The notes under the pieces: model-generated | Seen by the model: only the letters and a program-made list of their open reading frames with translations | Databases searched by the model: none | Told to the model about the DNA's origin: nothing | Program-made: the position numbers and the translations under genes | From: Bacteroidales bacterium | GTDB lineage: Bacteria > Bacteroidota > Bacteroidia > Bacteroidales > UBA10428 | Length of the DNA stretch: 59,736 nucleotides | Assembly (NCBI GenBank): GCA_016935435.1 | Contig: JAFGQZ010000069.1 | Span: forward strand, 1-59,736 | Direction: 5' to 3' | Part shown: positions 1 through 10,037 of the stretch, in pieces | How positions within the stretch are numbered: the stretch's first letter is position 1 | Layout of the letters: every line of letters starts with the position of its first letter

Positions 1-1
1 A

Positions 2-3000
2 ACAGAAACCTATTCGGTAACCAATGTGGCAGGTGTAACCTATACCTGGGCCGTACCGGGCGACTGGACAATTACTTCCGGGCAGGGAACAAATTCAATT
101 ACGGTAACTGTTGGCACAAATGCCGGCAATATAACCGTAACCCCGTCGAACGACTGTGGCAACGGCACAACACGAACACTGGCTGTTGCAGCAGAAATTC
201 CTCCTGTAATAATCGGTAACCCTGCTGATGTAACCATTTGTGAAAATTCAAGTGCCATTTTCAGTATAACTGCAAGCGGAACAAACCTGACTTATCAATG
301 GCAGGAAGATCAGGGTTTTGGTTGGATTGACCTGTTAGAAAACGGAACTTATACTAATGTAAACACACCTGATTTGTCGATTAACAATGCAACAGCAATA
401 ATGGATGGTTTTGCTTACCGGTGTGTTGTTTCTAACCCAGGTTGTGGCAGTACCCAATCAATACAGGCTTTGCTTACCATTTACAGTTCACCCCTGATTA
501 CTTCCGATCCGGTTGACCAAACAATTTGCGAGGGTGGAAATACAACTTTTACTGTTGGTTTTACTGGCACCAATATCAGTTTCCAATGGCAGGCCAACGA
601 TGGTAGTGGTTGGGCAGATCTTTCCAACACAGGAATATATACAGGGGCCTATTTGGCAACTTTAACTTTAACAGGGGCGAATGTTACTTACGATGGTAAT
701 TTATACAGGTGTATCGTTTCAAATTTGGCCTGTCCGTCCGATACTTCTTCTTCTGCAAGCTTAACGGTTAACACTGCACCGGTAATTATTACTCAGCCAC
801 AAAGTATTGTTGCCTGCGAAGGAACACAGGCCTCGTTTAGTGTTTCAGCTACAGGTGCCGGCTTAACTTATCACTGGAGAAAAGACGGGATTGCCATTCC
901 GGGCGCTACAAACCCGGTTTATACCATATCAGCGGTGGTTGTTGGCGATGCTGGCAATTACGATGTGGTTATAAGTGGAACTTGCGGCAATATTACAAGC
1001 AATACAGTAACATTAACAGTAAATACATTACCGTTAATTACCGATCAACCCGACGATGTGGATGAATGCGAAGGCAATAACGTGAACTTTACTGTAGTTG
1101 CTTCCGGAACTGGCATAACTTACCAGTGGAGAAAAGATGGAACTGATATTCCGGGTGAAACTTTTGCTGTACTTAACCTTTCATCTGTTACACTTGCCGA
1201 TGCTGGCACCTACGATGTTGTTGTTTATGGCACCTGCGATACAATTACCAGCAATCCTGCTGTATTGACCGTATATGCTGAAACAACCATTGATATACAG
1301 CCAACTGCTGTTACTATATGCGACTCATCTACAGCAACATTAAGCATAAGTGCCAGTGGATATGGGGCATTAAGTTATCAGTGGCAGCGCAAGGCAGGCG
1401 GCATTTGGGGAAATGTTTTTAATACTGCGAATATTAGCGGTGCCAATACCAGCGATTTAACTATTAACACTGTTACTTCTGCCGATACCGGTTATTACAG
1501 GTGTGTGGTAACCGGGTTCTGCAATATTGCTTATTCCGATTCTGCACTTATCGATATAAATTACATTCTGGCAGCCATTGGAAAGCCTGCTCCGTATTTA
1601 ATAGATACAAACACAACTGTAATAAATGTTTCTGTAGCTGTTTCAGGCAGGTTCCTGCGCCACGATTTGGGCATAGCCCTGGTCGGCCCCGATGGCAATG
1701 AAGTGTTGCTCAAAGGCCCCGAAATGTGGATACCCGGCTGTGAAACTTTCAATGCAAACAGTCTTGATGTTACTTTCTCTAACCAGGTAAGTGGCACCTA
1801 TATCAACATTTGTTCGGGCAAAAACATTACTGGTACTTATTCTTCAGAAGATTTCTGGGGTTCGCTACATGGCCAGGATCCGGCAAATGGCGGCTGGAGG
1901 GTAAGGGTTTACGATTATGAACCAAACCATGCCCCTACCGATGGTGTGCTTACATCTGTATCCATTACATTCAGCGATACCGATATGTATGGCGATACTG
2001 TTAACCTTATTTATAATTCAGGGGCAATTAATATAGCAGTTACCGATGCCAATGTCGATGGCGTTGGAATGCCAAGCGATTACCTTGTGCCTATGGAAAT
2101 CAGCACCAGCTGTTTCAACACCAACGATGCTGAAGTTGTGGTTACTGTTATTGGCGGTGTGGCGCCATTCCATTACAACTGGACCGGCCCGACTGCTGTT
2201 CCGGATACCAACAAATGGGAACTCGGCCCGGGTTATTACACTGTTACAGTTACCGATGCACTGGGCTGCCAATCAACGGCCTCTGTTGATGTGCAGTCGC
2301 CTCCGATAATTAGTATTACTGACCTTGTTTTTACCGACTCCGTTTTATGCTACGGGGCAACAACCGGCGAAATAATTGTTAAGGCTAACGGTGGAACCGG
2401 TGCACTCGACTACGTCCTTATGCCCGGGAATATTCCTTCGTCATCGGCCGATTCAGGCTGGTTTAACGGTTTAGGGGCCGGAACCTATACCATAGTAGTT
2501 ACCGATATAAATGGTTGTAACATCGATTCAACCTTAACAATTGGCCAGCCCCTTGAACTGGAGCTTACCAGTGCAATGGTTACCGACAGCATATATTGCA
2601 ACAACGATTCTACCGGGCGAATTGTAGCAACGGCAACAGGCGGTACGCTGCCTTATGTTTTTGTTTTGGAGCCTTTGGGTATTGTTAACGATTCAGGTAT
2701 TTTCGCAGGACTAAAGGCCGGCAATTATATTGTTAAACTTACTGATGCAAACTCTTGCGATACGGTAATTTCTGCTACAATAGGCATTATTGAGCCACCT
2801 GTGCTTGCAATTGATACAGTTATAATCGACTCAATAAACTGTTATGGCGATCTTGCTGCTCTTCGGGTAATTGTTTCTGGCGGCACTCCTGGTTACAGGG
2901 TTTCTATCGACAGTATGGCTACCTGGGCCGGTAATATCTCCGACACAGCCTTATTCTCTGGCCTAACTGCCGGTAAGTACGATATATTTGTTGAAGATAC

Positions 3001-6000
3001 AAATGGATGTATGGTTTCGTACCCATCGGTTATACTTTCGGAACCTGCCCAAATTACAGTAGATGAGGCTTATTTTACCGACAGCTTGGTTTGTTTCGGC
3101 GATACAACCGGTACTATTGTTGTAAAAGCATCGGGTGGCACCGGACAACTTGTTTATGAGCTGATGCCTGGCAATATTACTTCGGAATCGGCCGACTCAG
3201 GTTTATTTACGAACCTTTCGGCAGGTTTTTATACTGTTGTTGTTACCGATGAAAAATTGTGTACCGCCGACACATTGTTTGTTATTGCAGAACCCTTGGC
3301 AGTAACTATCGATTCGGTTGTTATTACCGGGGAGATACTTTGTTCCGGCGATACAACTGGCGGCATAAGGGCTTATGCTTCCGGGGGGACACCACCTTAC
3401 GCTTTTGTCCTGGAGCCGATTGGAGCAGTGAACGATTCCGGAATTTTCGCAAACCTTCCTGCCGGCAATTATATTTTAAAAATTACCGATGCCAATAGTT
3501 GCGATACTGCAATTTCTGATACCATCAGTATTATCGAACCTTCACCGGTTACTATTGATACGGTTATTGTTGATTCCATTGCATGTTTTGGAAATTTCGC
3601 CACATTGGAAATTGTTCCCTCGGGCGGCATAGCAAATTACCGGGTATCGATAGACAGTATGGCAACCTGGCTAGCAAATGTTTCTGATACTGCAACATTT
3701 ACCGGCCTTACTGCCGGCAATTATTATATTTTTGTTGATGATGCCAATGGCTGTATGGTTTCGTACCCGGTGGTTACTTTAACAGAACCAGCAGCAATTA
3801 CTATCGACGATGCATATTTCAGTAGTTCCTTGTCGTGCTTTGGACAGGACGATGGTACTATTGTGCTGAAAGCTTCTGGTGGGTCGGCGCCAATAACTTT
3901 TTCCATTACAGAGGGCAATATACCTTCGGAATCGGCCGATTCGGCTTTGTTTACTGGTTTAGGTGCCGGTACATATACTGTTCGGGCTACCGACAGCCGC
4001 AATTGTTATGCCGACTCGGTATTTACCATAGTTGAACCATCGGCCTTAGTGCTCGACAGCGCTGTAATTGTGCAAAATATTATATGCTTTGGCAATAATA
4101 TCGGGCGCATAGAAGCCTTTGCTTCGGGAGGCACTGCCCCTTATACATTTACTATTTATCCCGAAGTGGTTGCTGCCAATACAACTGGTATTTTCGACAG
4201 CCTGCCACCGGGCATATTTACAATAAGTGTTACCGATGCAAATAATTGCGATACAATAACCAGCGACACGCTGGAACTTATTACCCCTATACCGATGTTT
4301 ATTACAAATGTTATAACCACCGATATAGCTTGTGCCGGCGACATGGCAGAAATTACTGTTGTTATTGCAGGTGGTACTCCCCCTTACCGGGTTTCGTCAG
4401 ATGGCGGCGCCAGCTGGCCTTTAACGGGTATTATCGATACAGCAGTGTTTACCGGCCTTACGGCAGGAAATTACGATATTGCCGTAGAGGATAATAACGG
4501 TTGCCAGCTTATTTACCCCACCGTTTCAATTACAGGGCCAGCTACTTCACTGGCCATCGATTCTGTGGCTGTTACCCCGGCAACAGGTTGCTATGGCGAT
4601 ACAAACGGGACAATTATTGTATATGTCTCCGGTGGCTGGGGCGGTTATGAGTATTCCGTTGACGGGACAACCTATCAGGCCGATAGCATATTTACCAATC
4701 TTGGTGCAGAATCTTATACATTGTATGTGCGCGACAGCGGTGGGTGTATCCTGTCCCAAAATATTGTTGTTGGCGGCCCTGACCGGTTACGATTTGATTT
4801 GTTACGTGTTCAAAATGTCCAGGGCGAAGAGCCGGGTTATATTTATGCCCAGGCCAGTGGCGGCACACCTCCCTATACCTACACAATGGGTACGCTTACC
4901 AACACTACTGGCATGTTTGACAGCCTCGATGTGGGCTGCTACACCATAGAGGTAAGCGATGCAAATAATTGCACTATCGACAGTACGGTTTGCATTGAAA
5001 GGGATGTACTGGATGTTATAGTGGAGGTTGAAAACCCACGTTGTTTTGGCGATACTGCCTATATTAAAATAATGGTAAATGACGGAACCCCGGCATTTGA
5101 ACTATTTATTGGAGCAAATAATGGGCCGTTATTTAAATATATGGATATTCAGAGTATTCCTCCATTTGTTTATACAATACCATGGAATGTTTCAACTTCA
5201 ATGAATTTCAGCCTTAGAATTGTTGATGCTACCGGTATGACTTACGACACAACGGTTAGCATTGTAGTGCCTGAACAGATACACCTTACAAGTTCGTTCA
5301 GGAACCTTACCTGTAGCAGGGCAGATACCGACCTGGAAGGCAATACTGTTTACGATGGAAATATTACCGTAAATGCTACCGGTGGCGCCGAAGGCTTTGT
5401 TTACAGATTGTATTCGTATAATTCAATTAACAATTTGTACTATCTTGAAGATTCAACGCTAAACGGAATATTCGACAGTGTCGGCCAATACGTGGATTAC
5501 ATGGTAAGGGTTACTGACAGCAATGGCTGCTATGAATCGGAATTCTTTACAATTGGGGCAACACATATATTCGATGTCTTCCTGCAGCCCGATACTGTTT
5601 TGTGTAAAGATGCCTACATTGACTTATATAGCGGAAGAAGCTATTCCGGCTTTGACAGTGACCTGCAAGTTGATTGGTTGTTCCGGCCCGACACCATTTA
5701 TACCGTTTATGAAACTACAAAAGCTGAATATATATATGGTTTTGATACTCTTTTAATCGATGCTGCACGCATTAAAGTTACCCTGCCGCTTACTGTAAGT
5801 ATGACACTGAGCGACAAATCGTGCAAAAAAGTGTCGGAAATGAAAATTGGTGTGTTCCCTTCGATAGGTATGAATTTCGATGTGGAAGGAAGCTCAATTG
5901 TTTGGGAACCCGATTCGAACACCATAATTGGCACAGAGGGCAACGAATTTGTTGTTACTTTGCCAGGTGATTATTATTTTCATGCACTGGTTGACGATCC

Positions 6001-6460
6001 AACGGTTTATTACCCGGGACTATGGGTGCCTGTTGATAGCAGTATGCCATCAGAAACCGATTCGGTTTTTATAGAGTATATTGTGCCAGAATACCCTGTT
6101 CTCTATGGCATAGGCATTACCAATTACGGATGCGTTGAGATGGACACCCTGTTTATTGTTAACCGCCTGGCCATTGATACAGTGTATAATGTGTTTACGC
6201 CAAACGGTGACGGGGTGAACGATTACTTCGAGTTCAGGCATGCCGAACAATACCCCGAAGCCGAAGTGCACATTTACAACAGGTGGGGGCAATTGGTGTA
6301 TTACCAGAAGAGGTACAACATAAACGATTCAATGGCCCGTTGGGACGGCAAATCGATGAAAAACGGGAAAGATCTGCCTATGGGCACTTACCTGTATGTA
6401 ATTACCCCCAACGACGGAATAACCAACCCAATTACCGGAACCGTTACAATTGTTAGATAA
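2..6460 (+). CDS. Giant gliding-motility/adhesin-type surface protein with T9SS type B sorting domain (5' partial)
   Basis: The frame is open from base 2, and the residues before the first in-frame GTG at 26 continue a PKD/Ig-like fold, so the true start lies upstream of the window. Numbering from base 26, residues about 60-510 are Ig-like domains with Cys pairs. Residues about 513-650 look like a proprotein-convertase P-domain (GxxLVGPDG, WxVRVYDYE-like pattern). Residues about 690-1790 are roughly 14 SprB-like repeats of about 83 residues with CFGD, GGTPPY, AGxYTI and VTDANxC signatures. Residues about 2053-2144 are a CHU_C/T9SS type B C-terminal domain (FTPNGDGVND, YNRWGQLVY, WDGK). The protein should be exported by T9SS and act at the cell surface in adhesion or gliding. 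The PorP/SprF gene 2 nt or more downstream fits the usual SprB-SprF pairing. Family-level certainty is high; ligand and exact role are unknown. Confidence 0.9.
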   Translation, partial: TETYSVTNVAGVTYTWAVPGDWTITSGQGTNSITVTVGTNAGNITVTPSNDCGNGTTRTLAVAAEIPPVIIGNPADVTICENSSAIFSITASGTNLTYQWQEDQGFGWIDLLENGTYTNVNTPDLSINNATAIMDGFAYRCVVSNPGCGSTQSIQALLTIYSSPLITSDPVDQTICEGGNTTFTVGFTGTNISFQWQANDGSGWADLSNTGIYTGAYLATLTLTGANVTYDGNLYRCIVSNLACPSDTSSSASLTVNTAPVIITQPQSIVACEGTQASFSVSATGAGLTYHWRKDGIAIPGATNPVYTISAVVVGDAGNYDVVISGTCGNITSNTVTLTVNTLPLITDQPDDVDECEGNNVNFTVVASGTGITYQWRKDGTDIPGETFAVLNLSSVTLADAGTYDVVVYGTCDTITSNPAVLTVYAETTIDIQPTAVTICDSSTATLSISASGYGALSYQWQRKAGGIWGNVFNTANISGANTSDLTINTVTSADTGYYRCVVTGFCNIAYSDSALIDINYILAAIGKPAPYLIDTNTTVINVSVAVSGRFLRHDLGIALVGPDGNEVLLKGPEMWIPGCETFNANSLDVTFSNQVSGTYINICSGKNITGTYSSEDFWGSLHGQDPANGGWRVRVYDYEPNHAPTDGVLTSVSITFSDTDMYGDTVNLIYNSGAINIAVTDANVDGVGMPSDYLVPMEISTSCFNTNDAEVVVTVIGGVAPFHYNWTGPTAVPDTNKWELGPGYYTVTVTDALGCQSTASVDVQSPPIISITDLVFTDSVLCYGATTGEIIVKANGGTGALDYVLMPGNIPSSSADSGWFNGLGAGTYTIVVTDINGCNIDSTLTIGQPLELELTSAMVTDSIYCNNDSTGRIVATATGGTLPYVFVLEPLGIVNDSGIFAGLKAGNYIVKLTDANSCDTVISATIGIIEPPVLAIDTVIIDSINCYGDLAALRVIVSGGTPGYRVSIDSMATWAGNISDTALFSGLTAGKYDIFVEDTNGCMVSYPSVILSEPAQITVDEAYFTDSLVCFGDTTGTIVVKASGGTGQLVYELMPGNITSESADSGLFTNLSAGFYTVVVTDEKLCTADTLFVIAEPLAVTIDSVVITGEILCSGDTTGGIRAYASGGTPPYAFVLEPIGAVNDSGIFANLPAGNYILKITDANSCDTAISDTISIIEPSPVTIDTVIVDSIACFGNFATLEIVPSGGIANYRVSIDSMATWLANVSDTATFTGLTAGNYYIFVDDANGCMVSYPVVTLTEPAAITIDDAYFSSSLSCFGQDDGTIVLKASGGSAPITFSITEGNIPSESADSALFTGLGAGTYTVRATDSRNCYADSVFTIVEPSALVLDSAVIVQNIICFGNNIGRIEAFASGGTAPYTFTIYPEVVAANTTGIFDSLPPGIFTISVTDANNCDTITSDTLELITPIPMFITNVITTDIACAGDMAEITVVIAGGTPPYRVSSDGGASWPLTGIIDTAVFTGLTAGNYDIAVEDNNGCQLIYPTVSITGPATSLAIDSVAVTPATGCYGDTNGTIIVYVSGGWGGYEYSVDGTTYQADSIFTNLGAESYTLYVRDSGGCILSQNIVVGGPDRLRFDLLRVQNVQGEEPGYIYAQASGGTPPYTYTMGTLTNTTGMFDSLDVGCYTIEVSDANNCTIDSTVCIERDVLDVIVEVENPRCFGDTAYIKIMVNDGTPAFELFIGANNGPLFKYMDIQSIPPFVYTIPWNVSTSMNFSLRIVDATGMTYDTTVSIVVPEQIHLTSSFRNLTCSRADTDLEGNTVYDGNITVNATGGAEGFVYRLYSYNSINNLYYLEDSTLNGIFDSVGQYVDYMVRVTDSNGCYESEFFTIGATHIFDVFLQPDTVLCKDAYIDLYSGRSYSGFDSDLQVDWLFRPDTIYTVYETTKAEYIYGFDTLLIDAARIKVTLPLTVSMTLSDKSCKKVSEMKIGVFPSIGMNFDVEGSSIVWEPDSNTIIGTEGNEFVVTLPGDYYFHALVDDPTVYYPGLWVPVDSSMPSETDSVFIEYIVPEYPVLYGIGITNYGCVEMDTLFIVNRLAIDTVYNVFTPNGDGVNDYFEFRHAEQYPEAEVHIYNRWGQLVYYQKRYNINDSMARWDGKSMKNGKDLPMGTYLYVITPNDGITNPITGTVTIVR
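2321..4561 (+). repeat. Three tandem copies of a three-module super-repeat in the adhesin
   Basis: Nine consecutive SprB-like modules are arranged as A-B-C three times: 2321-3064 (744 nt), 3065-3808 (744 nt) and 3809-4561 (753 nt). A modules carry a GNIxSxSADS motif, B modules FVLEP or a relative with a xxNDSGIF motif, and C modules YRVSIDSMATW or a diverged form. Within each position modules resemble one another more than their neighbours. This points to duplication of a 248-residue triple unit. Confidence 0.85.
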
Positions 6461-6552
6461 CCATGGAAAAAGCAATATCAACCCTACACAATAGAAAGCG
6501 CCTGAAAATCATTTATGTTGCATTTTCGTGCTTTTGCAATATGTCTGTAACA

Positions 6553-7506
6553 ATGAAAAGAATTGCCGCACCCTTATTATTGGCATACATGTTTGTTATA
6601 TCTGCGAAAGCCTCGCAGGACCCGCTTTATACGCAGTTTATGACAAACCCTTACCTGATTAACCCCGCCCTTACTGGTACTTCTAACTATTACCAGATAA
6701 TGGCAAACAACCGTATCCAATGGATGGGTTTTGCCGATGCCCCTATTACCAACACTATTAGTATGTACGGGCCAATGGTAAAACAGCCGATGGGTATTGG
6801 AGGGTACATTATGCAGGACAAGTTTGGCCCCGAAAGCAAATTCAGTATTAACGGTACTTATGCCTATAACTATGCAATTACCGAAGATATGAAAATTTCG
6901 ATGGGGCTTATGCTCGGGTTTTTCCAGCATAAAATCGATGGCGGCATGCTTACCATTAAGGAAAAAAACGACCGGTATTTCGGCGAAGGCCAGATATTTC
7001 AGAATTACAGGCCCGATGCCTCTGTGGGTGCTTACCTGTACTCAGGGTTTTACCATGTAGGGCTGTCGGTAACCAACCTTTTTGGCAATAAGGTTTACTT
7101 CGAAAACGACCAGTATATTGCTGCCGAAGAAGATACTACCGACAGAAGTACTTTAAGCCGATTAAAACAGCACTATTACGTACATGGCGGATATAAATAC
7201 TTTTTTAACCGCGAGTGGGCAATTGAGCCAACCCTTATTGTACGCAAGGTTTCGGCAACCCCCTTGCAGCTCGATTTTAATGTGCGTACATGGTATGGCA
7301 AGCGTTCGTGGGAAGGTAATAAAATATGGGGCGGCGTTTCGTACCGCACCGGCGATGCCGTAAATATACTTATTGGATATAGTTACCAGCGAAAAATTGA
7401 GGTTGGCTATTCGTATGATATTGGTATAAGTAAAAACCGGTATCACCATTCAGGTAGCCACGAAATTATGATTAGCTTTAAATTTAACGATATTAAAGAA
7501 TACTAA
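6553..7506 (+). CDS. PorP/SprF family type IX secretion system membrane protein
   Basis: The family is recognised from the N-terminal QDPLYTQFM, NPYLINPALTG signature and the C-terminal pattern GYSYDIG ... SGSHEIMISFKF, typical of PorP/SprF outer-membrane proteins of about 300-320 residues. I chose ATG 6553, which gives MKRIAAPLLLAY as a clean signal peptide. The frame stays open to an ATG at 6463, but that start would add about 30 residues ahead of the signal peptide. It follows the giant T9SS-sorted adhesin in the same direction and probably in one transcript. Known SprF proteins are needed for surface delivery of their partner adhesin, so this is inferred to serve the upstream gene. Confidence 0.9.
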   Translation: MKRIAAPLLLAYMFVISAKASQDPLYTQFMTNPYLINPALTGTSNYYQIMANNRIQWMGFADAPITNTISMYGPMVKQPMGIGGYIMQDKFGPESKFSINGTYAYNYAITEDMKISMGLMLGFFQHKIDGGMLTIKEKNDRYFGEGQIFQNYRPDASVGAYLYSGFYHVGLSVTNLFGNKVYFENDQYIAAEEDTTDRSTLSRLKQHYYVHGGYKYFFNREWAIEPTLIVRKVSATPLQLDFNVRTWYGKRSWEGNKIWGGVSYRTGDAVNILIGYSYQRKIEVGYSYDIGISKNRYHHSGSHEIMISFKFNDIKEY

Positions 7507-7518
7507 ATCAAAAATAAA

Positions 7519-8025
7519 TTAGTGACCTTCCTGGGAACCAGGAAGGTTTTTTTTTATCATTCCTTCATCGGTGCATTCTTCCAGTAACTGATTTATTGTT
7601 TTTTTTAGTACCGGATGCACAAATCCGGGGCAAAGCTCATTTAAAGGTGCCAGGACAAATTTCCTTAGGTGTGCCCTGGGATGGGGTATTTCCAGCCTTG
7701 CCGATTTTATTGTCAGGTTCTCAAAGAATATTATATCGATATCGATGGTACGTGCTTCATAACCTGCCGTGCTACGTACCCTGCCTAAATCTTTTTCAAC
7801 TTTCAGGCAGGTTTCTAAGAGTTCTTCAGGGCACAGGTTTGTTTCGGTTTCAATGGCCTGGTTATAATAGTTTTCCGAATCGTGGTAGCCCCATGCTTCG
7901 CTCTCATATACCGAACTTTGTTGTATTATGCTGCAATTGTTTTTTTTGAGCCGGGAAATGGCATTAACGAGGTTTAGTTCTTTGTTGCCCGAGTTTGATC
8001 CCAACAATAAAAATGCTTTTGCCAT
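7519..8025 (-). CDS. folK: 2-amino-4-hydroxy-6-hydroxymethyldihydropteridine diphosphokinase (HPPK)
   Basis: Cytosolic enzyme of folate synthesis that transfers pyrophosphate from ATP to 6-hydroxymethyl-dihydropterin. The 168-residue protein has the family hallmarks: an N-terminal LLLGSNSGNKELNL strand, SSVYESEAWGYHDSENYYNQ for pterin binding, and the RTIDIDIIFF motif whose aspartates bind magnesium, followed by IPHPRAHLRKFVLAPLNEL. Length is normal for stand-alone HPPK. It stands alone, convergent with the PorP gene and divergent from sppA across a gap of about 105 nt. Confidence 0.95.
   Translation of the reverse strand: MAKAFLLLGSNSGNKELNLVNAISRLKKNNCSIIQQSSVYESEAWGYHDSENYYNQAIETETNLCPEELLETCLKVEKDLGRVRSTAGYEARTIDIDIIFFENLTIKSARLEIPHPRAHLRKFVLAPLNELCPGFVHPVLKKTINQLLEECTDEGMIKKNLPGSQEGH
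7525..7555 (+). terminator. Intrinsic terminator of the adhesin-PorP transcript, inside the folK 3' end
   Basis: A perfect 10-bp stem (accttcctgg / ccaggaaggt) with a GAA loop is followed by at least eight T on the + strand. The stem lies within the last codons of the convergent folK gene, so the same DNA is coding on one strand and a terminator on the other. Confidence 0.85.
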
Positions 8026-8130
8026 TAAATTAGAAATATATGTTTACATGTAATCGGAACAAAAATATGTATTTTTACTTCAATGTTTTAAAACGTATTT
8101 GCAAGTTGTTATTTCGTAAAACCAAACACT

Positions 8131-9891
8131 ATGAAAAATTTTTTTAGCACACTGCTGGCTTCTTTCCTGGGGGTATTGCTTACTACCATTTTCCTGTTTT
8201 TTGTTTTTATTGTTGTGCTGGGGGCAATGGTGTCGTCGCAAAATAAACCACAACCAGTAAAAAACAACTCGGTTTTATATATTCCGGTCAATACACAAAT
8301 TATCGACCGCCAACCTGCATCGTCGATAAACCTTGGCCAGTTTGGAATCGACAAACGTCTTGGCCTTAACCAGATATTACAGTCGATAGAACATGCAAAA
8401 ACCGATTCGCGGATTAAAGGTATATATATCGAAACTTCGATAGTTGAAACAGGTTATGCCACTATCGATGAAATACGCCTGGCTTTGACAGATTTTCGAG
8501 AGTCGGGCAAGTTTGTGGTTTCATACTCCGATATTTACACTCAAAAATCGTATTACCTCGCCTCGGCATCGGATAAAGTTTTTTTCAACCCGGCAGGAAT
8601 GTTTATGCTTAATGGCCTTCGAATAAAAACACAACATTATAAAAAAGCACTAGAAAATATTGGCGTAGAGCCTGTTATAGTGAAAATGGGAAAATATAAA
8701 AGTGCCACCGAACCTTTTGAGGAATATAAAATGAGCGATAACAACAAAGAGCAGATGAATGCCCTTACAGGGTCGATGTGGAAGAATATTTCTGAAAAAA
8801 TATGTTCTTCGAGGCAAATAAACGAAGATACGCTCGATTTTCTGATTAATAACCTTCTAATAGGTTCGCCTGAAAAACTGCTTGGGTATAAGCTTGTCGA
8901 TAGCCTTGTTTATAAAGCCGATGTTCTTGATTACCTAAAGAACCTTTGTGATATTTCACTTGGCAAAGATTTAAATGCAATAAGCATTGGCGATTATTCC
9001 AGAACAATTTCCCACGGTGGCATTAAGAGCTTGTCTGATAGCAAAATAGCGGTAATTTATGCATCGGGTGCAATATACGATGGCGAAACCGATGGCGAAA
9101 ATATCAGCGGGGAGCAATATGCCAGGGAAATTCGCCTGGCTCGGCGCGATTCAAGCATAAAGGCTATAGTGCTAAGGGTAAATTCGCCTGGCGGCAGTGC
9201 TGTGGCATCAGATGTAATTCTTGATGAAATTGCCCGCACCAGGGGGGTAAAGCCAATTGTTGTTTCAATGGGCGACATGGCAGCTTCGGGCGGTTATTAT
9301 ATATCGTGCCAGGCCGACTCGGTTATTGCCGGCGAAAATACTATTACCGGTTCAATAGGCGTTTTCTTCAGGGCTGCTTATGCTAAAGCTCTGTTTGATA
9401 AAATGGGCGTAAGCTTCGATATTGTAAAAACCCACGAACATACCGATATTTTTTCAATTACACGGCCATATACCCATGACGAACTTGATTTTCTGCAACG
9501 CAGCATTGCCCGTACATACCAGCTTTTCATGGAGCGTGTTTCTGCCGGGCGTGCCATGAGCATTGAACAAGTCGATAATATTGCCCAGGGAAGGGTGTGG
9601 AGCGGCACAGATGCAAAAAGAAACGGGCTTATTGATTCTTTTGGAGGTTTAAACGATGCCATAAATGCTGCAAAAAAACTTGCCGGAACCGGCGCTAAAT
9701 ACCAGCTTGTTGAATTGCCAGCACAGGAAACAGCCTTCGAAAAACTCGTCAGGGACTTATCGGCTGAAGCTAAATTCAATAAGGCATTGGGCTTGTTTGG
9801 TTTCGATAAACCTTCTGTTGGCCAGTTGGCCAATTGGGTCAAATACCAGGGAATTATGGCAGAAATGCCTTTTTATTTGACGGTTGAGTAA
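8131..9891 (+). CDS. sppA: Signal peptide peptidase SppA, 67K type
   Basis: Membrane-anchored serine protease that degrades cleaved signal peptides. Residues about 8-35 form one N-terminal transmembrane helix facing the periplasm. The 586-residue length and two tandem ClpP-like halves define the 67K class. The presumed general-base lysine is K190 in GKYKSATEPF of the first half, and the presumed nucleophile is S386 in MAASGGYYI of the second half, followed by the typical TITGSIGVFF. All expected residues are present. It is a single-gene unit; a hairpin at 9915-9937 follows. Confidence 0.95.
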   Translation: MKNFFSTLLASFLGVLLTTIFLFFVFIVVLGAMVSSQNKPQPVKNNSVLYIPVNTQIIDRQPASSINLGQFGIDKRLGLNQILQSIEHAKTDSRIKGIYIETSIVETGYATIDEIRLALTDFRESGKFVVSYSDIYTQKSYYLASASDKVFFNPAGMFMLNGLRIKTQHYKKALENIGVEPVIVKMGKYKSATEPFEEYKMSDNNKEQMNALTGSMWKNISEKICSSRQINEDTLDFLINNLLIGSPEKLLGYKLVDSLVYKADVLDYLKNLCDISLGKDLNAISIGDYSRTISHGGIKSLSDSKIAVIYASGAIYDGETDGENISGEQYAREIRLARRDSSIKAIVLRVNSPGGSAVASDVILDEIARTRGVKPIVVSMGDMAASGGYYISCQADSVIAGENTITGSIGVFFRAAYAKALFDKMGVSFDIVKTHEHTDIFSITRPYTHDELDFLQRSIARTYQLFMERVSAGRAMSIEQVDNIAQGRVWSGTDAKRNGLIDSFGGLNDAINAAKKLAGTGAKYQLVELPAQETAFEKLVRDLSAEAKFNKALGLFGFDKPSVGQLANWVKYQGIMAEMPFYLTVE

Positions 9892-9914
9892 ATGTGGGAT
9901 CATTAAACTGAAAA

Positions 9915-9937
9915 GCTGCCAGAAACCCTCTGGCAGC
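9915..9937 (+). terminator. Hairpin after sppA (weak terminator candidate)
   Basis: A perfect 9-bp inverted repeat (gctgccaga / tctggcagc, 5-nt loop) lies 24 nt after the sppA stop codon. No strong T tract follows, so it may be a processing or stability hairpin rather than an efficient terminator. Confidence 0.5.
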
Positions 9938-10037
9938 CTTATGCGGATTTATTGCCTGATATAATTAAGGGCCTTATTTTTTAGTTTCAAAAAAGTTTAA
10001 ATTGTAAACCTGTTTTAACACACAATCATAAATTATA

